64,000 bases of DNA. Source: Candidatus Brocadiaceae bacterium S225 (GTDB lineage Bacteria; Planctomycetota; Brocadiia; Brocadiales; Scalinduaceae). Positions 16,509 through 26,023 of this stretch are shown here, piece after piece. The translations under genes and the position numbers were made by a program. The first letter of the stretch is position 1; each line of letters starts with the position of its first letter. The DNA is taken from positions 62,001-126,000 of the forward strand of contig SMSL01000006.1 of NCBI GenBank assembly GCA_007859995.1, read 5' to 3'. The notes under the pieces were generated by a model. It was not told the DNA's origin, made no database searches, and saw nothing but the letters and a program-made list of their open reading frames with translations.

Positions 16509-16553
16509 AAGGCCGTATAAGGAACATAGAAAACCTTATACAGCCTTTTTTTT
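16509..16553 (+). terminator. Terminator abutting the start of the next gene
   Basis: A stem of 14 positions with one mismatch (AAGGCcGTATAAGG pairing with CCTTATACaGCCTT) is followed by an unbroken T run ending at 16553. The next ATG is at 16557, only three bases beyond the T run, so the hairpin occupies the space where a ribosome-binding site would sit. Confidence 0.88.
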
Positions 16554-16556
16554 AGA

Positions 16557-17969
16557 ATGGGAAAAAATATAGTTATTCACGCCTTAATCATTTCATTCGT
16601 ATTTCTTGCGTTTTCAGTTGTCACCATCGCTGAAGAACAAGACGGGGGAGCCGTACCGGTTTCTCCAACCGGGCACGAAATCAGTGGTAACCAATGGCTA
16701 TTCGTAATCGGAATCGACTCTTATGCGAACCTGCCACGCTTGAACACCTCAGTAAATGACGCGAAAGCAGTGAAAGACATCTTGCTGGAACGATATTACT
16801 TTGATGACTACCATGTAATCGAACTTTATAATGATGAGGCTACCAGAAGGAACATACTTGGCAAGCTGAGATATCTGACCAGAAGGGTCGGCCCGGAGGA
16901 CTCCGTTGTAATTTTCTATTCGGGGCATGGTGGCCTGGATTCGTCTAAGCGTGAGGGCAGTTGGATACCCGTTGAAGGTAGTACTGAGGACAGTTCATCG
17001 TGGATTACGAATAAGGATATTTATAATTATTTAAAGGTTGGTGCTATTCAGGCAAAACACGTTCTGCTTATCGTTGACTCATGTTTTTCAGGTGATTCAT
17101 TCAGGAGTTATCGTGGGAAGGCGGCAAGGGTTACGGACGAGGTCATTAAGCATGCATATAATCAGGTGTCGCGTCAGGTCATAACATCAGGAGGGATAAA
17201 ACCCGTGGTAGAGGACGGACCGAGCGACAACAGTAACTTTACGCGTTTTCTGATAAAAGGTCTGGAACGAAATAAGAAACCGTTTCTCGTCCCTTCTGAA
17301 TTGTTTAAAAGCTTAAAAGTTGGATTAGAAAAAAACAGTAGTCAGGAACCGGGATTCGGAACACTAAATGATAAAGGTGGGCAGAAGGGGGGTGAACTGG
17401 TCTTGTTTTTGGACGGTGAAGAGCTGGCGCGTCTTAATAAGATTAAATGGCAGGACAGGTTTGCCAGGAAGAACCTGCGTTCATCATACCGGGATTTAAC
17501 AGTGACTCAGATGCAATCTATGCCTCATGTTGAAATTCGAGAGGAACAGGAGTGGGGTTTTTACGGACACAGTACAATTCGGCACCAGTATGAGGCAAAA
17601 TCGATAAATTATGACGAAGTGGTTATTGATCATGCGACTGGTTTAATGTGGCATCAGAACGGATCAGAAAGATTTAAAGACAAGGATAAAATAGCAGAGT
17701 GGATAGATAATCTGAATCTGAAAGGTTACGCGGGGTTTAAGGACTGGCGTCTGCCAACTGCAGAGGAAGCAGCATCGCTTCTTGAACCTGAGCAGAAGTT
17801 TGGTGATATGTATGTAGATACAGTCTTTGATAACAAGCAACCATGGATCTGGACGGGAGACAGTTTCGGATATGATGCGGCATGGGCAATTGGCGCGAGT
17901 TACGGCAGCGTGTTCTGGAGTAAATTTAATGAATACTACTCTATACGTCCGGTTCGATCAATGGAATGA
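16557..17969 (+). CDS. Secreted caspase-like (peptidase C14) protein with C-terminal DUF1566-like domain
   Basis: A 470-residue exported protein. Residues 1-25 form a signal peptide (IISFVFLAFSVVTIA). Residues about 45-290 are a caspase/metacaspase domain: LFVIGIDSYANLP, catalytic His124 in FYSGHGG and catalytic Cys176 in DSCFSGD, both intact. The C-terminal part (about 350-470: DHATGLMWHQNG, GFKDWRLPTAEE, PWIWTGDS, YSIRPVRS) matches the DUF1566/Lcl-like C-type-lectin-style domain. Metacaspase-like proteases cleave after basic residues; the lectin-like part may target it. There is no Shine-Dalgarno site because a terminator hairpin ends three bases upstream, so translation from this ATG may be leaderless or depend on read-through. 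Confidence 0.88.
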   Translation: MGKNIVIHALIISFVFLAFSVVTIAEEQDGGAVPVSPTGHEISGNQWLFVIGIDSYANLPRLNTSVNDAKAVKDILLERYYFDDYHVIELYNDEATRRNILGKLRYLTRRVGPEDSVVIFYSGHGGLDSSKREGSWIPVEGSTEDSSSWITNKDIYNYLKVGAIQAKHVLLIVDSCFSGDSFRSYRGKAARVTDEVIKHAYNQVSRQVITSGGIKPVVEDGPSDNSNFTRFLIKGLERNKKPFLVPSELFKSLKVGLEKNSSQEPGFGTLNDKGGQKGGELVLFLDGEELARLNKIKWQDRFARKNLRSSYRDLTVTQMQSMPHVEIREEQEWGFYGHSTIRHQYEAKSINYDEVVIDHATGLMWHQNGSERFKDKDKIAEWIDNLNLKGYAGFKDWRLPTAEEAASLLEPEQKFGDMYVDTVFDNKQPWIWTGDSFGYDAAWAIGASYGSVFWSKFNEYYSIRPVRSME

Positions 17970-18064
17970 GTTGTATTTACCTATACGTGAGTGGTTTTAT
18001 GGAAACACACATGCCTGTAGATTGTTAGATAATAATAGTGTCGGAAGGCCTGTCCGGCTTATTG

Positions 18065-18715
18065 TTATTTTGCCGCTTCTATCCTTTTGAACACATCATC
18101 AGACGCTTTTCGTAATTCAGAAAGGCTTTCAGGTCTCTTGCCGATTGTATCTTCTATCTTAAATGGTTTCCCATAAATCATCTTTATCCGGTGTTTTCCC
18201 GTCAGCAGATCAAATACCTTTCCACCCACAACACTTACAGAGCCGTCCAGATTGGACTCTATTTTAAGTGGCACAATCAATTTATTGCTTTTAGTGGCTA
18301 TATACGAAATCCCTCTGCGCGGTCTGCTCTTGGCGCCTCTGTTTATGGCGCCTTCCGGGAATATGACTACTCTCTCACCATTGGCTAATAGATTTATCAG
18401 TGGCCTGCCAGATAATTCCAGGTCTCTTCCCTCATGCGCACGAACAGCTCCAACAAATCGATAAAAAAATAATATCTTATAAAAATAGTCACTAGCCATG
18501 TAATAAAGTGGAAAATATTTCAAACGAAAAGGAATGGCAAGAGAAACAGATATGGGGTCAAGATATGAAACATGATTTACCGCGATTATGAAGGAATCGC
18601 CAGCTTTTTTCAGATTATCAGTTCCGCTTACCTTAAAATTAAGGAAAATTCTGAATAATAGCATAAAGGGCCAATATACCGATAGTTGTATTATTTTTAT
18701 AATGATTATACGCAT
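18065..18715 (-). CDS. 1-acyl-glycerol-3-phosphate acyltransferase (PlsC-like)
   Basis: A 216-residue membrane-associated acyltransferase. The catalytic HX4D motif is NHVSYLDP at about residues 47-54, and the glycerol-phosphate-binding FPEGAINRGAKSRP lies near residue 120. An N-terminal hydrophobic stretch and a YFPLYYMASDYF segment fit a monotopic enzyme. The family transfers an acyl chain to lysophosphatidate or related lysolipids, the second acylation of phospholipid synthesis. It is convergent with the caspase-like gene. The exact acceptor is not determinable. Confidence 0.87.
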   Translation of the reverse strand: MRIIIIKIIQLSVYWPFMLLFRIFLNFKVSGTDNLKKAGDSFIIAVNHVSYLDPISVSLAIPFRLKYFPLYYMASDYFYKILFFYRFVGAVRAHEGRDLELSGRPLINLLANGERVVIFPEGAINRGAKSRPRRGISYIATKSNKLIVPLKIESNLDGSVSVVGGKVFDLLTGKHRIKMIYGKPFKIEDTIGKRPESLSELRKASDDVFKRIEAAK

Positions 18716-18866
18716 TTTTATTTAATCCGGGAAAACAGACGCACAAACAAGTAAGCTTTTTACGTTTTTATTTTATTGTGAGAAACTATCACATCTATCT
18801 CTACATATCTATATACTATCTTTTTTTTTAGCCTTGTGTATTAGAGTAACAGTTCCGGTGTATAAG

Positions 18867-20627
18867 TCAAATTGATTCGATTTGTGAGAGGTTTACAGGC
18901 AAGGTTACAATAAAGCTTGTTCCTGCCCCGGGAATGTTCTTAACATCTATTTTTCCATTATGTAAGAGTACAATGTGTTTTACTATAGACAATCCTAAAC
19001 CGGTTCCTCCCAGTTTTCTAGACCTTGATGAGTCTACCACATAAAATCTTTCGAATATTCGGGATAAATGCTCCCGCGGAATACATATTCCCGTATCCGC
19101 TATTTCTATTATTACCGTATCATTATTATGGCTTAAGGTTATTACAACTTCTCCTCTTTCCGTATATTTAATGGCGTTATCAATCAAGTTAATAAATACC
19201 TGCTCCAGTTTAAAAGGATCAGCTTTAATAATAGGCAAATAATTATCCGCATTAAATTTTAGAACAAGATTCTTTTCTTTTAAACCATGTTCAAATATTT
19301 TTAAAATGTCTTCTATTAAGTCCTTTAGATTTACCTTTTCCCATTCCAGGCTGTCTGATCTCCCTTCAAGTTTTGATAGTAATAGTAAATCATTAACAAT
19401 TCTTATGACCCTGTCAGTATGTCTATTAATGATATTCAGATAATGTTGGTTTTCAATATCATAGTTTGTGTCTTGAAGGGTTTCTACAAACCCTTTTATT
19501 GCCGTGAGCGGTGTGCGTAACTCATGGGAAACATTGGTGACAAAATCCTTCTTTGTTTTTTCCAGGTTCTTGATCTTTGTTATATCATGCAGGGTTAGCA
19601 CTATGTCTTCCTTGTTAGAGACGAAAGTCGCGCTACATAAAAATATTCTGCTGTTTAACTCTATTTCATCAACTATGCTGTTTTGCTCACTTCTTACTTT
19701 TTTTATTAATTCATCAAATCTGGTTTTTCTTAATACTTCCCAGTATAACTTTCCTTTTACAGAGTTATTTTGGACGGTTTTTCTAAAGCTTTCGTTACTT
19801 ATTGAAATAACCCCTTCTTTATCTATTACACATAGCCCTTCATTAATTGATGATATTATGCTGTCAAGTTCTTCTTTCTGATGGGACAGTTGTGTAAATA
19901 ATGTATTAATCTGATCTGTCATATAATTAAAACTATCTGCCAGCTCTCTTATTTCGCTTCTACTTTTAAGGACAACCTTTGTGCTGAAATCCCCTTTAGC
20001 AACTCTGCCTGAAGCGATAGCTAATTCGTTAATAGGTCTTGAAAAATTACGGGAAAACAGAAAAGCGCCTATTAATAAAATTATGACAATAATTACTGCA
20101 ATCTTTACAATGTTCATTTTTAAATTATTGAGTAGTGTATTTATTTCTTTCAAAAAAAGACTTGCCCTTAAAACTCCGTAGACTTTACCACCTTTTTCAA
20201 TCGGCACTGCTACGTATAACATTTCTTCTTTTACCGATGCGCTGTATCTCAACGACTTTCCAAAACCGTATTTAATAGCCTGTATTATCTCAATCCTGCC
20301 CTTATGGCTCGCCATTAACTTTGGGTTTTTTTCAGAATCAGCAACGACTCCTCCTTCAGGGTTTATGATCGTGATCCTTGTATTTGTCTGCTTTCCCAAC
20401 TCTTTTATGAGGGTGTCAAGTCCTTCAATTTGGTTGTTTTCTAAAAGTGGGGATATTTTCAGTTTTAACGTAATGCAGAAATTTTTCAGATTATTGGTTA
20501 ATGTGTCTATATGATGATCTCTTATTGCTCTAAAGGATAGTGGAAATGTAATGGCAAGTATTGCGATGACGATCAGCAGATACCCACCAAATATTTTTAC
20601 AAATATTGAATTTTTCATTTCATGCAT
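18867..20627 (-). CDS. PhoR-like sensor histidine kinase
   Basis: A 586-residue membrane sensor kinase: TM1 about residues 12-31, a periplasmic sensor of about 140 residues, TM2 about 173-195, a HAMP region, a PAS domain, HisKA with the phospho-accepting His in NVSHELRTPL near residue 366, then the HATPase with N-box (INLIDNAIKYT) and G-boxes (GTGLGLSIVKH). This order and the partner match PhoR, the kinase for phosphate starvation, but the ligand is not shown. Its ATG overlaps the stop of the response regulator (TAATG), so the pair is translationally coupled. A second ATG three codons in could also serve. Confidence 0.93.
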   Translation of the reverse strand: MHEMKNSIFVKIFGGYLLIVIAILAITFPLSFRAIRDHHIDTLTNNLKNFCITLKLKISPLLENNQIEGLDTLIKELGKQTNTRITIINPEGGVVADSEKNPKLMASHKGRIEIIQAIKYGFGKSLRYSASVKEEMLYVAVPIEKGGKVYGVLRASLFLKEINTLLNNLKMNIVKIAVIIVIILLIGAFLFSRNFSRPINELAIASGRVAKGDFSTKVVLKSRSEIRELADSFNYMTDQINTLFTQLSHQKEELDSIISSINEGLCVIDKEGVISISNESFRKTVQNNSVKGKLYWEVLRKTRFDELIKKVRSEQNSIVDEIELNSRIFLCSATFVSNKEDIVLTLHDITKIKNLEKTKKDFVTNVSHELRTPLTAIKGFVETLQDTNYDIENQHYLNIINRHTDRVIRIVNDLLLLSKLEGRSDSLEWEKVNLKDLIEDILKIFEHGLKEKNLVLKFNADNYLPIIKADPFKLEQVFINLIDNAIKYTERGEVVITLSHNNDTVIIEIADTGICIPREHLSRIFERFYVVDSSRSRKLGGTGLGLSIVKHIVLLHNGKIDVKNIPGAGTSFIVTLPVNLSQIESI

Positions 20628-21352
20628 TAGGCAGACTCGCCGTGGCGAGCTTCCAGTTTATATCCTACACCTCTAATATTCTTTATGAACTGACCAGCTT
20701 TACCCAGCTTTTCTCTTAAATTCTTGATATGTACATCTATAGTTCTGTCTAAAACAATTTTTTCATCTCCCCATAAATGGTCTAAAATATCATTCCTTGA
20801 AAATACTTTGTTTTTGTTTGAGATAAAAAGTTTTAATATTCTGAATTCGGTAGAAGTTAATTCTACCTTTTGTCCTTCAATCGCAACTTCATGCTTCTCA
20901 ATGTCTATGATTAAGATTTCACCGATATTAAATTTTCCGGATTCATTTGTTTTCTGACGTCTTCTTAACACGGCTTTTACCCTGGCAACCAACTCTCTTG
21001 GCGAGAATGGCTTAGTCACATAGTCATCAGCACCAAATTCTAATCCGAGGATCTTGTCTGTCTCTTCTCCCTTCGCCGTAAGCATTATGATAGGTATGGA
21101 TGAGTAATCGTTTCTCTTTTTCAGGTTTTTACATATTTCAATGCCATCGGCATCTGGTAACATCAAATCTAAAATAATAAGATCTGGTATCTGCCCGCCA
21201 TCCTGACAATGTCCATCAGACATACCAAGAAATCTATATAAACCTTCTGCGTCAGAGAATTCCCTGACCTTAAACATTGCCTTCTTAAGATGAATTGACA
21301 CCAACTCTACAATGTCAGGTTCGTCATCGATTATTGCTATTAATCTGCTCAT
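20627..21352 (-). CDS. OmpR/PhoB-family response regulator
   Basis: A 241-residue regulator. The REC domain has the acidic pocket (IDDEPD), phospho-acceptor Asp in LIILDLMLPDADG, Thr in MLTAKG and Lys in DDYVTKPFSPREL. The C-terminal winged helix contains VELTSTEFRILKLF and DRTIDVHIKNLREKLG then IRGVGYKLE, as in PhoB. An insertion in the REC domain (GLYRFLGMSDGHCQDGGQIP, between helix and strand) is slightly longer than usual. It is upstream of and coupled to the PhoR-like kinase. The nearby Pho-type genes that would confirm phosphate control are not in this window. Confidence 0.92.
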   Translation of the reverse strand: MSRLIAIIDDEPDIVELVSIHLKKAMFKVREFSDAEGLYRFLGMSDGHCQDGGQIPDLIILDLMLPDADGIEICKNLKKRNDYSSIPIIMLTAKGEETDKILGLEFGADDYVTKPFSPRELVARVKAVLRRRQKTNESGKFNIGEILIIDIEKHEVAIEGQKVELTSTEFRILKLFISNKNKVFSRNDILDHLWGDEKIVLDRTIDVHIKNLREKLGKAGQFIKNIRGVGYKLEARHGESA

Positions 21353-21789
21353 ATTTGGTTAGATATTAAGTGGAATGACAAAAGATAGACTTTAAAGTGC
21401 CAGTTATTAAGCACATCAGCGAAAATATTTCAAGAAATTTTTTCGTATTACAATATACTTTGCTTTATTTTCAAAGAAAAGTTAAATATAAATTTGGTTA
21501 TTATTTTTTAATAACAGTATAGGTAATCATTATTAATCTGGTCGTATATACTCAATTATGAATAATTATCAGGAAATATTCAGTTATTTGTTCTAAATTC
21601 AGGAATTGAAGAAACATTTAGCCATTTATTCTGGTTATTACATTAAATTGATAATTCTATTTCGATTTAAAAGTTGAAAACAATTTTAGTTTTTGTATAA
21701 TCTCAACAAATCTGGTAGCAACGGCATATAGTTTGCCGCTACTTGCAGCAATGTTATATTCTTTTTAATGTTTATTAGGAAAATCTAAA
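21353..21789. other. 437-base divergent intergenic region
   Basis: It separates the PhoB-like regulator from the DksA-like gene. A strong sigma-70-type promoter for the latter is seen (21674-21701). The rest is AT-rich without a gene; I did not recognise a Pho box. Confidence 0.5.
21674..21742 (+). promoter_or_regulatory. Sigma-70-type promoter and leader hairpin of the DksA-like gene
   Basis: TTGAAA at 21674-21679 and a perfect TATAAT at 21696-21701 are 16 bases apart. Transcription would start near 21708 and give a leader of about 80 bases. The leader can fold a small hairpin (GGTAGCaaCGGC with GCCGCTAC, 21714-21742), with CGGC/GCCG as its core. No known riboregulator is recognised. Confidence 0.6.
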
Positions 21790-22266
21790 ATGAGCAAAAA
21801 ATTCATAAATCAATTAATGGAACGTCTTAAAGATAGAAGGCAATACCTTTTAGGAGAGGTAAAGCAGAGGCTAAAGGATTTTAAGAATTCTGGAACAGAC
21901 AGGCTTTCAGATACCGCAGATATAGCGTCTAACATGATAGATGATGAAAGTGTTATGTCTATTGCGCAAGGCGAAGCTAAAGAAATTGAGCAAATAGACT
22001 ATGCTTTAAATAAAATTAAGAACGGTAAGTACGGTAACTGTGAAAATTGTGGTAAGAGTATAAATAAAGAGCGCTTAATGGCCATACCTTTTGTAAGTCT
22101 TTGTATCAAATGCAAGGAAGATGAAGAACGGTATGAAGGAAGTAGTATTGGCAGGGATGGTTATAGATTTGATTCCCTTGAGTATTCGGGTATTGATACG
22201 GACGACGATAAAAAATCTAATGTGCGAAATTTTGATCTTAGTGACATTAATCCGTATGATAATTAA
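21790..22266 (+). CDS. DksA/TraR-family RNA polymerase-binding protein
   Basis: A 158-residue member of the DksA/TraR family. The zinc finger is of C4 type: Cys84, Cys87, Cys105 and Cys108 (CENCGKS, LCIKC). The coiled-coil tip carries DTADIA, matching the DXXDXA motif that DksA inserts into the RNA polymerase secondary channel. The C-terminal 45 residues are an acidic extension not present in enteric DksA. The expected role is ppGpp-linked control of rRNA and amino-acid promoters. It is monocistronic with its own promoter and a downstream hairpin. Confidence 0.87.
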   Translation: MSKKFINQLMERLKDRRQYLLGEVKQRLKDFKNSGTDRLSDTADIASNMIDDESVMSIAQGEAKEIEQIDYALNKIKNGKYGNCENCGKSINKERLMAIPFVSLCIKCKEDEERYEGSSIGRDGYRFDSLEYSGIDTDDDKKSNVRNFDLSDINPYDN

Positions 22267-22346
22267 ATTATTCAAATTTTATTAAAACTTAGAAATCTTT
22301 ATTTACACGTTAATCGTGACCGCAAAAGTCTCTGAATCATTTATTA

Positions 22347-22380
22347 GTAGGATGGAAATGTACCCATCCTACAGTTTGTT
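22347..22380 (+). terminator. Hairpin downstream of the DksA-like gene
   Basis: A perfect 9-base stem (GTAGGATGG with CCATCCTAC) around an 8-base loop, followed by AGTTTGTT. The T tract is interrupted, so it is a moderate terminator. It sits 80 bases past the stop codon and could also serve the convergent kinase gene. Confidence 0.55.
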
Positions 22381-22459
22381 AGATTCATTCCGAAACCCAT
22401 ATTTATAAACTCTTTAATTGGATAGGTTGTGTTGTCTGGCAGAATAAATAGTTGCGTTT

Positions 22460-24529
22460 TTAAATTGAGACTATTGTCTGGTCATTTGGTATAGTAAAAC
22501 AGAATCGCGTTCCTCTCCCTCTGGCGATAGGACTCTCTATCCATATTTTCCCCTTGTGCAACTCTACGATTTTCTTGACGATTATCAGACCAACACCCGT
22601 ACCTTCTGTTTCTATTTGCTGAAGTCTGGTGAATATCTTGAAAACATTCTCATGGTACTCTTTTCTAATACCTATGCCGGTATCTTCAACAAAAAACTTA
22701 TAATAACCTTCACTTTTATCGCACCCAATTGTGATTTGCCTCTGTTTGTCATCGCCCATGAATTTGATGGCGTTAGTAACTAAATTGTAAAACACATCTC
22801 TTATTCTTTTTTCATCACACAAAATTATAGGAAGGTTGCCTCTGATTGATATATTAATATTGTTAGACTCTATCTTGTCTTTTAAGGTTTCTAATACATT
22901 CTTCACAAGATTGTCACTGGCATTGTCTTTAAAATCGTATGTTATCATGCCAACCTTGGCGACTTCTAGAATTTCTTGAATTCTGTTTGACATTATGTCT
23001 ATGTTTGCCTTTATCCTGTTTGAGAATCTCTTGCCTTTCTCATCATATGTGTCCTGATAGGTTTCGTATAGCCGTGTGACATAACCATTAATTGAAAACA
23101 ACGGCTCTTTTAGATCATGAGAAACAGTATAAACAAAATCGTTTAGTTCTTTATTGATTTTTTCTACTTCTTTAGATTTTTCAATCAGTAGCTCTTTTGC
23201 TTTTTTTTGATTTGTAATATCTCTGATTATTGCAGTAAAGGCATTATGTCCATCCTTGGTTTTCTGACAGGAGAGAGACATTTCAATTGGAAACTCAATT
23301 CCATCTTTTGTCTTTCCGGAAAATTCTATAACTCTATCTATAATATCTGTTTGGCAAGATTCCAGAAATCGCTCCACTCCTTTACGATATTTCTCTATAT
23401 GTCTTTCCGGAATAATAGTCGATACAGGCTTTCCTATGATTTCCCTCTTTGAAAACCCGAATATTTTCTCGGCAGATTTATTCCAGATTGTAATTTCCCC
23501 TTTTTCGTCACAAACAATGGCATCCTGTGCTGTTTCTATCAGTTTACGATATTTTTCTTCAGACGCTTTAAGTGTATCATCGGCTTTTTTATGGGCTATT
23601 GTATTGGCTAGAAGGTTTGATGCGGAATGGAGAAAGTTGATATCGTTCTTACTAAAGATCTTGCGTTTTGATGAGTGCGTCTCCAATACACCCCAGGGGG
23701 CATCTTGACCCTGAATGAGAATACTCATTCCGCAGACAATTTTATGGTCGTGTAAAAGTTGAGTATCAGTGAACCGCGTTTCAGTATTTAAATCATTTAC
23801 GATGACTGGTTTGCTTGAATTCAATGTGTACCCCTCCTGTGTTTCCAATCCTGTTTCAATCTTGGTATGTCTTATAAGGTCTTTTGTCCATCCAACACTT
23901 GCTAAAAGAAGCATGTTCTTGCCATCAGGCAGTAGTTCGAGAACTTTGCAATATTCATTACCAAGCGTTGCCGCAACTTTATTTACAACCTCATTCATAA
24001 AGTCATTCGGATTCTTACTCAACAGGGCTTTATGACCAAGGTGGGCTATGACGTCCTGTTGACGAACACGCATTTCCAATTCTTTTTCAATACGATTCCG
24101 CTCAACTATCTCTTTCTTTAACTCTGTAACAAGCATTCGCCTGTCTTCATCCGCTCTGTGCCTGTAAAGAGCGAGCTCAATAACCATATGCAATTCATCT
24201 TTGTTGAGAGGTTTCGTTAAGTACCCATATGGATTTGTTGATTTTGCTTTTTCATAAACCGATTTTTCTACATGAGATGTAAGGTATATCACAGGAACAT
24301 TAAATCTGGTATTTACTACCCTGGCCATTTCAATGCCATCAATTTTACCTTGTAATGAAATGTCCACCAAGACTAAATCAGGACAACCTTCATCCTCTAC
24401 ATTTTGAATAGCTTGTTCTCCTGATGACATTATTGAAGTCACATCATACCCCAACGTCTCCAGATATGCCTGTAAAGATCTTGCAGTTAGAATTTCATCT
24501 TCCACAACCATTATGCATTTTTTTTTCAT
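22460..24529 (-). CDS. Hybrid REC-GAF-PAS histidine kinase
   Basis: A 689-residue soluble signalling protein. Order: REC domain (1-120, VVEDE pocket, phospho-acceptor in LVLVDISLQGKIDG, Lys in YGYLTKPLNKDEL), a coiled linker, GAF about 165-315, PAS about 325-450 (ITIWNKSAEKIFGFSKREIIGKP), then a kinase core with NDFVYTVSHDLKEPLFSINGY (His phospho-acceptor) and HATPase boxes (NLVTNAIKFMG, GTGVGLIIVKKIVEL). It has no membrane segment, so it senses an internal signal or receives phosphate through the REC domain. Bacteriophytochrome-like kinases share the VSHDLKEPL form. It is monocistronic, with 102 bases to the upstream flavoprotein gene. Confidence 0.9.
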   Translation of the reverse strand: MKKKCIMVVEDEILTARSLQAYLETLGYDVTSIMSSGEQAIQNVEDEGCPDLVLVDISLQGKIDGIEMARVVNTRFNVPVIYLTSHVEKSVYEKAKSTNPYGYLTKPLNKDELHMVIELALYRHRADEDRRMLVTELKKEIVERNRIEKELEMRVRQQDVIAHLGHKALLSKNPNDFMNEVVNKVAATLGNEYCKVLELLPDGKNMLLLASVGWTKDLIRHTKIETGLETQEGYTLNSSKPVIVNDLNTETRFTDTQLLHDHKIVCGMSILIQGQDAPWGVLETHSSKRKIFSKNDINFLHSASNLLANTIAHKKADDTLKASEEKYRKLIETAQDAIVCDEKGEITIWNKSAEKIFGFSKREIIGKPVSTIIPERHIEKYRKGVERFLESCQTDIIDRVIEFSGKTKDGIEFPIEMSLSCQKTKDGHNAFTAIIRDITNQKKAKELLIEKSKEVEKINKELNDFVYTVSHDLKEPLFSINGYVTRLYETYQDTYDEKGKRFSNRIKANIDIMSNRIQEILEVAKVGMITYDFKDNASDNLVKNVLETLKDKIESNNINISIRGNLPIILCDEKRIRDVFYNLVTNAIKFMGDDKQRQITIGCDKSEGYYKFFVEDTGIGIRKEYHENVFKIFTRLQQIETEGTGVGLIIVKKIVELHKGKIWIESPIARGRGTRFCFTIPNDQTIVSI

Positions 24530-24631
24530 ATTTATTAATGATTGATTTTATTAACCATTCGCTATCAGGAAGAGAAGCGAAGTACCAAACTTGCCGAAGT
24601 AGCGGCCACCGGGTACTCATGCACATGTATA

Positions 24632-26023
24632 TTATTTTTTATCGTTGAGGTGAAACACACGTTTAATGATATCCATGGCTAACGCTTTTATCGTAACGGG
24701 TATTAATTTAATCTGGAATATCGGATTCAGCGCCTGTATCAATATTTTATGATATGGAGCATCTCCTGTGACCATATTCCAGAGAAGTGTGTTGAGATGG
24801 TTTGCAATCCAGGAACCCCTCTTGTCTTCAACGTAGGAGAGACGAGCTTTGACCAGCCAATTCTGTCTGGTAATAAAGTCGCTGATTGCCAGAATTATTT
24901 CTCCAAGTCTATTGTCCATGGCAAGTAGTTTCCTGGCAGGTTTATAATAATGCCCGGCAAAGTCTTCACTGGAAATACCGTATTCAAATGCTGCCCGTAC
25001 TGCTAACTGTGAAGTCATATAGGCAGATTCCAGACCATTTTTAAAAATCCTTGATATACTGGCATCACCTACAAGAACAAGTCTATCAGTGAAGGGGTTT
25101 TTTGCATGTGAAAGTACAATTTTAGGCAAACACATACAGAATTTTTCAGGCATTTCCCAATTATGAGGTAAATTCTTACGGACAGTCGGATGATTTATAA
25201 AATCAATGAGATCATTGCTTGTCAAATTTCTTGATCCTACCAGGCTTACTGTAACATAATTGCCTTTTGGTACCATCGACGCAAATCTGAATGGCTCAAT
25301 TCCAAGTGCGAATACATGTATGTTGTCCTTAAAAGAGCTCTTTATGAAAGCGGGGTCTAATGGTATTTCCATTTGACATGTTCTAATAGTTTTCGGGGAT
25401 ATGTAACCAAATTTCAAGTTTTCTATTTTCTTGGCCATATTGGAATTAATACCAAATGCACCCACCACTAAATCTGCTTCCATTTTATTACGCTGGTCAC
25501 CCTTTCCATAGATTACGGTTGCAGGGGTATTAATGTTGGAAGATAAACTTATATCCTGTACCGTTTCTGAGATTACGGTTACACCCTGTTTAATGACATG
25601 GTTTAACAGGAAATCATCAAAACTATGGGATTCTGTGTGAGTGCTGTAAAGAGGGCCATTGCCGCGGTATACCGCCATAATACTGCTTTTGGTTGTCTGG
25701 TCTGGTTTGTACAACTCAATGCCATATTCTTCAGTATGGAAATAATATCCTTTAATTTCCTGTCGAATAATACTTTCCGGTAAAATAATGCCGTCCCTTG
25801 TAAGTTTTGCATGTAAAGTGCCTGCGATGACGGCGGCGCTCATATTACATCCACTGGGACCTCTCTGGCTGAAATCCTTGCTGTTGAAGATTGTTATCTG
25901 AATATTTATTCCAAGTCTTTTTGCTTGTCGTATTGCATCGTTTGCAAAAAAACTTCCTGCCGGACCGCCTCCGATTATGGCGATTCTTGAGTTGTTAGTT
26001 AAATGTAACCGTTTTTCAGTCAT
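24632..26023 (-). CDS. FAD-dependent oxidoreductase, geranylgeranyl-reductase-like
   Basis: A 463-residue flavoprotein. The N-terminal dinucleotide motif is IAIIGGGPAGSFFAND, and a second FAD segment is FTDRLVLVGDASISR near residue 315. An RGPSGCNMSAAVIAG loop follows the first domain; a Cys at this place is seen in geranylgeranyl-reductase-like enzymes. The C terminus is basic and amphipathic. Substrates in this family include isoprenoid chains and halogenated or hydroxylated aromatics, so the reaction is not assigned. Isoprenoid or lipid reduction is one possibility. It faces away from the thioredoxin reductase gene. Confidence 0.7.
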   Translation of the reverse strand: MTEKRLHLTNNSRIAIIGGGPAGSFFANDAIRQAKRLGINIQITIFNSKDFSQRGPSGCNMSAAVIAGTLHAKLTRDGIILPESIIRQEIKGYYFHTEEYGIELYKPDQTTKSSIMAVYRGNGPLYSTHTESHSFDDFLLNHVIKQGVTVISETVQDISLSSNINTPATVIYGKGDQRNKMEADLVVGAFGINSNMAKKIENLKFGYISPKTIRTCQMEIPLDPAFIKSSFKDNIHVFALGIEPFRFASMVPKGNYVTVSLVGSRNLTSNDLIDFINHPTVRKNLPHNWEMPEKFCMCLPKIVLSHAKNPFTDRLVLVGDASISRIFKNGLESAYMTSQLAVRAAFEYGISSEDFAGHYYKPARKLLAMDNRLGEIILAISDFITRQNWLVKARLSYVEDKRGSWIANHLNTLLWNMVTGDAPYHKILIQALNPIFQIKLIPVTIKALAMDIIKRVFHLNDKK

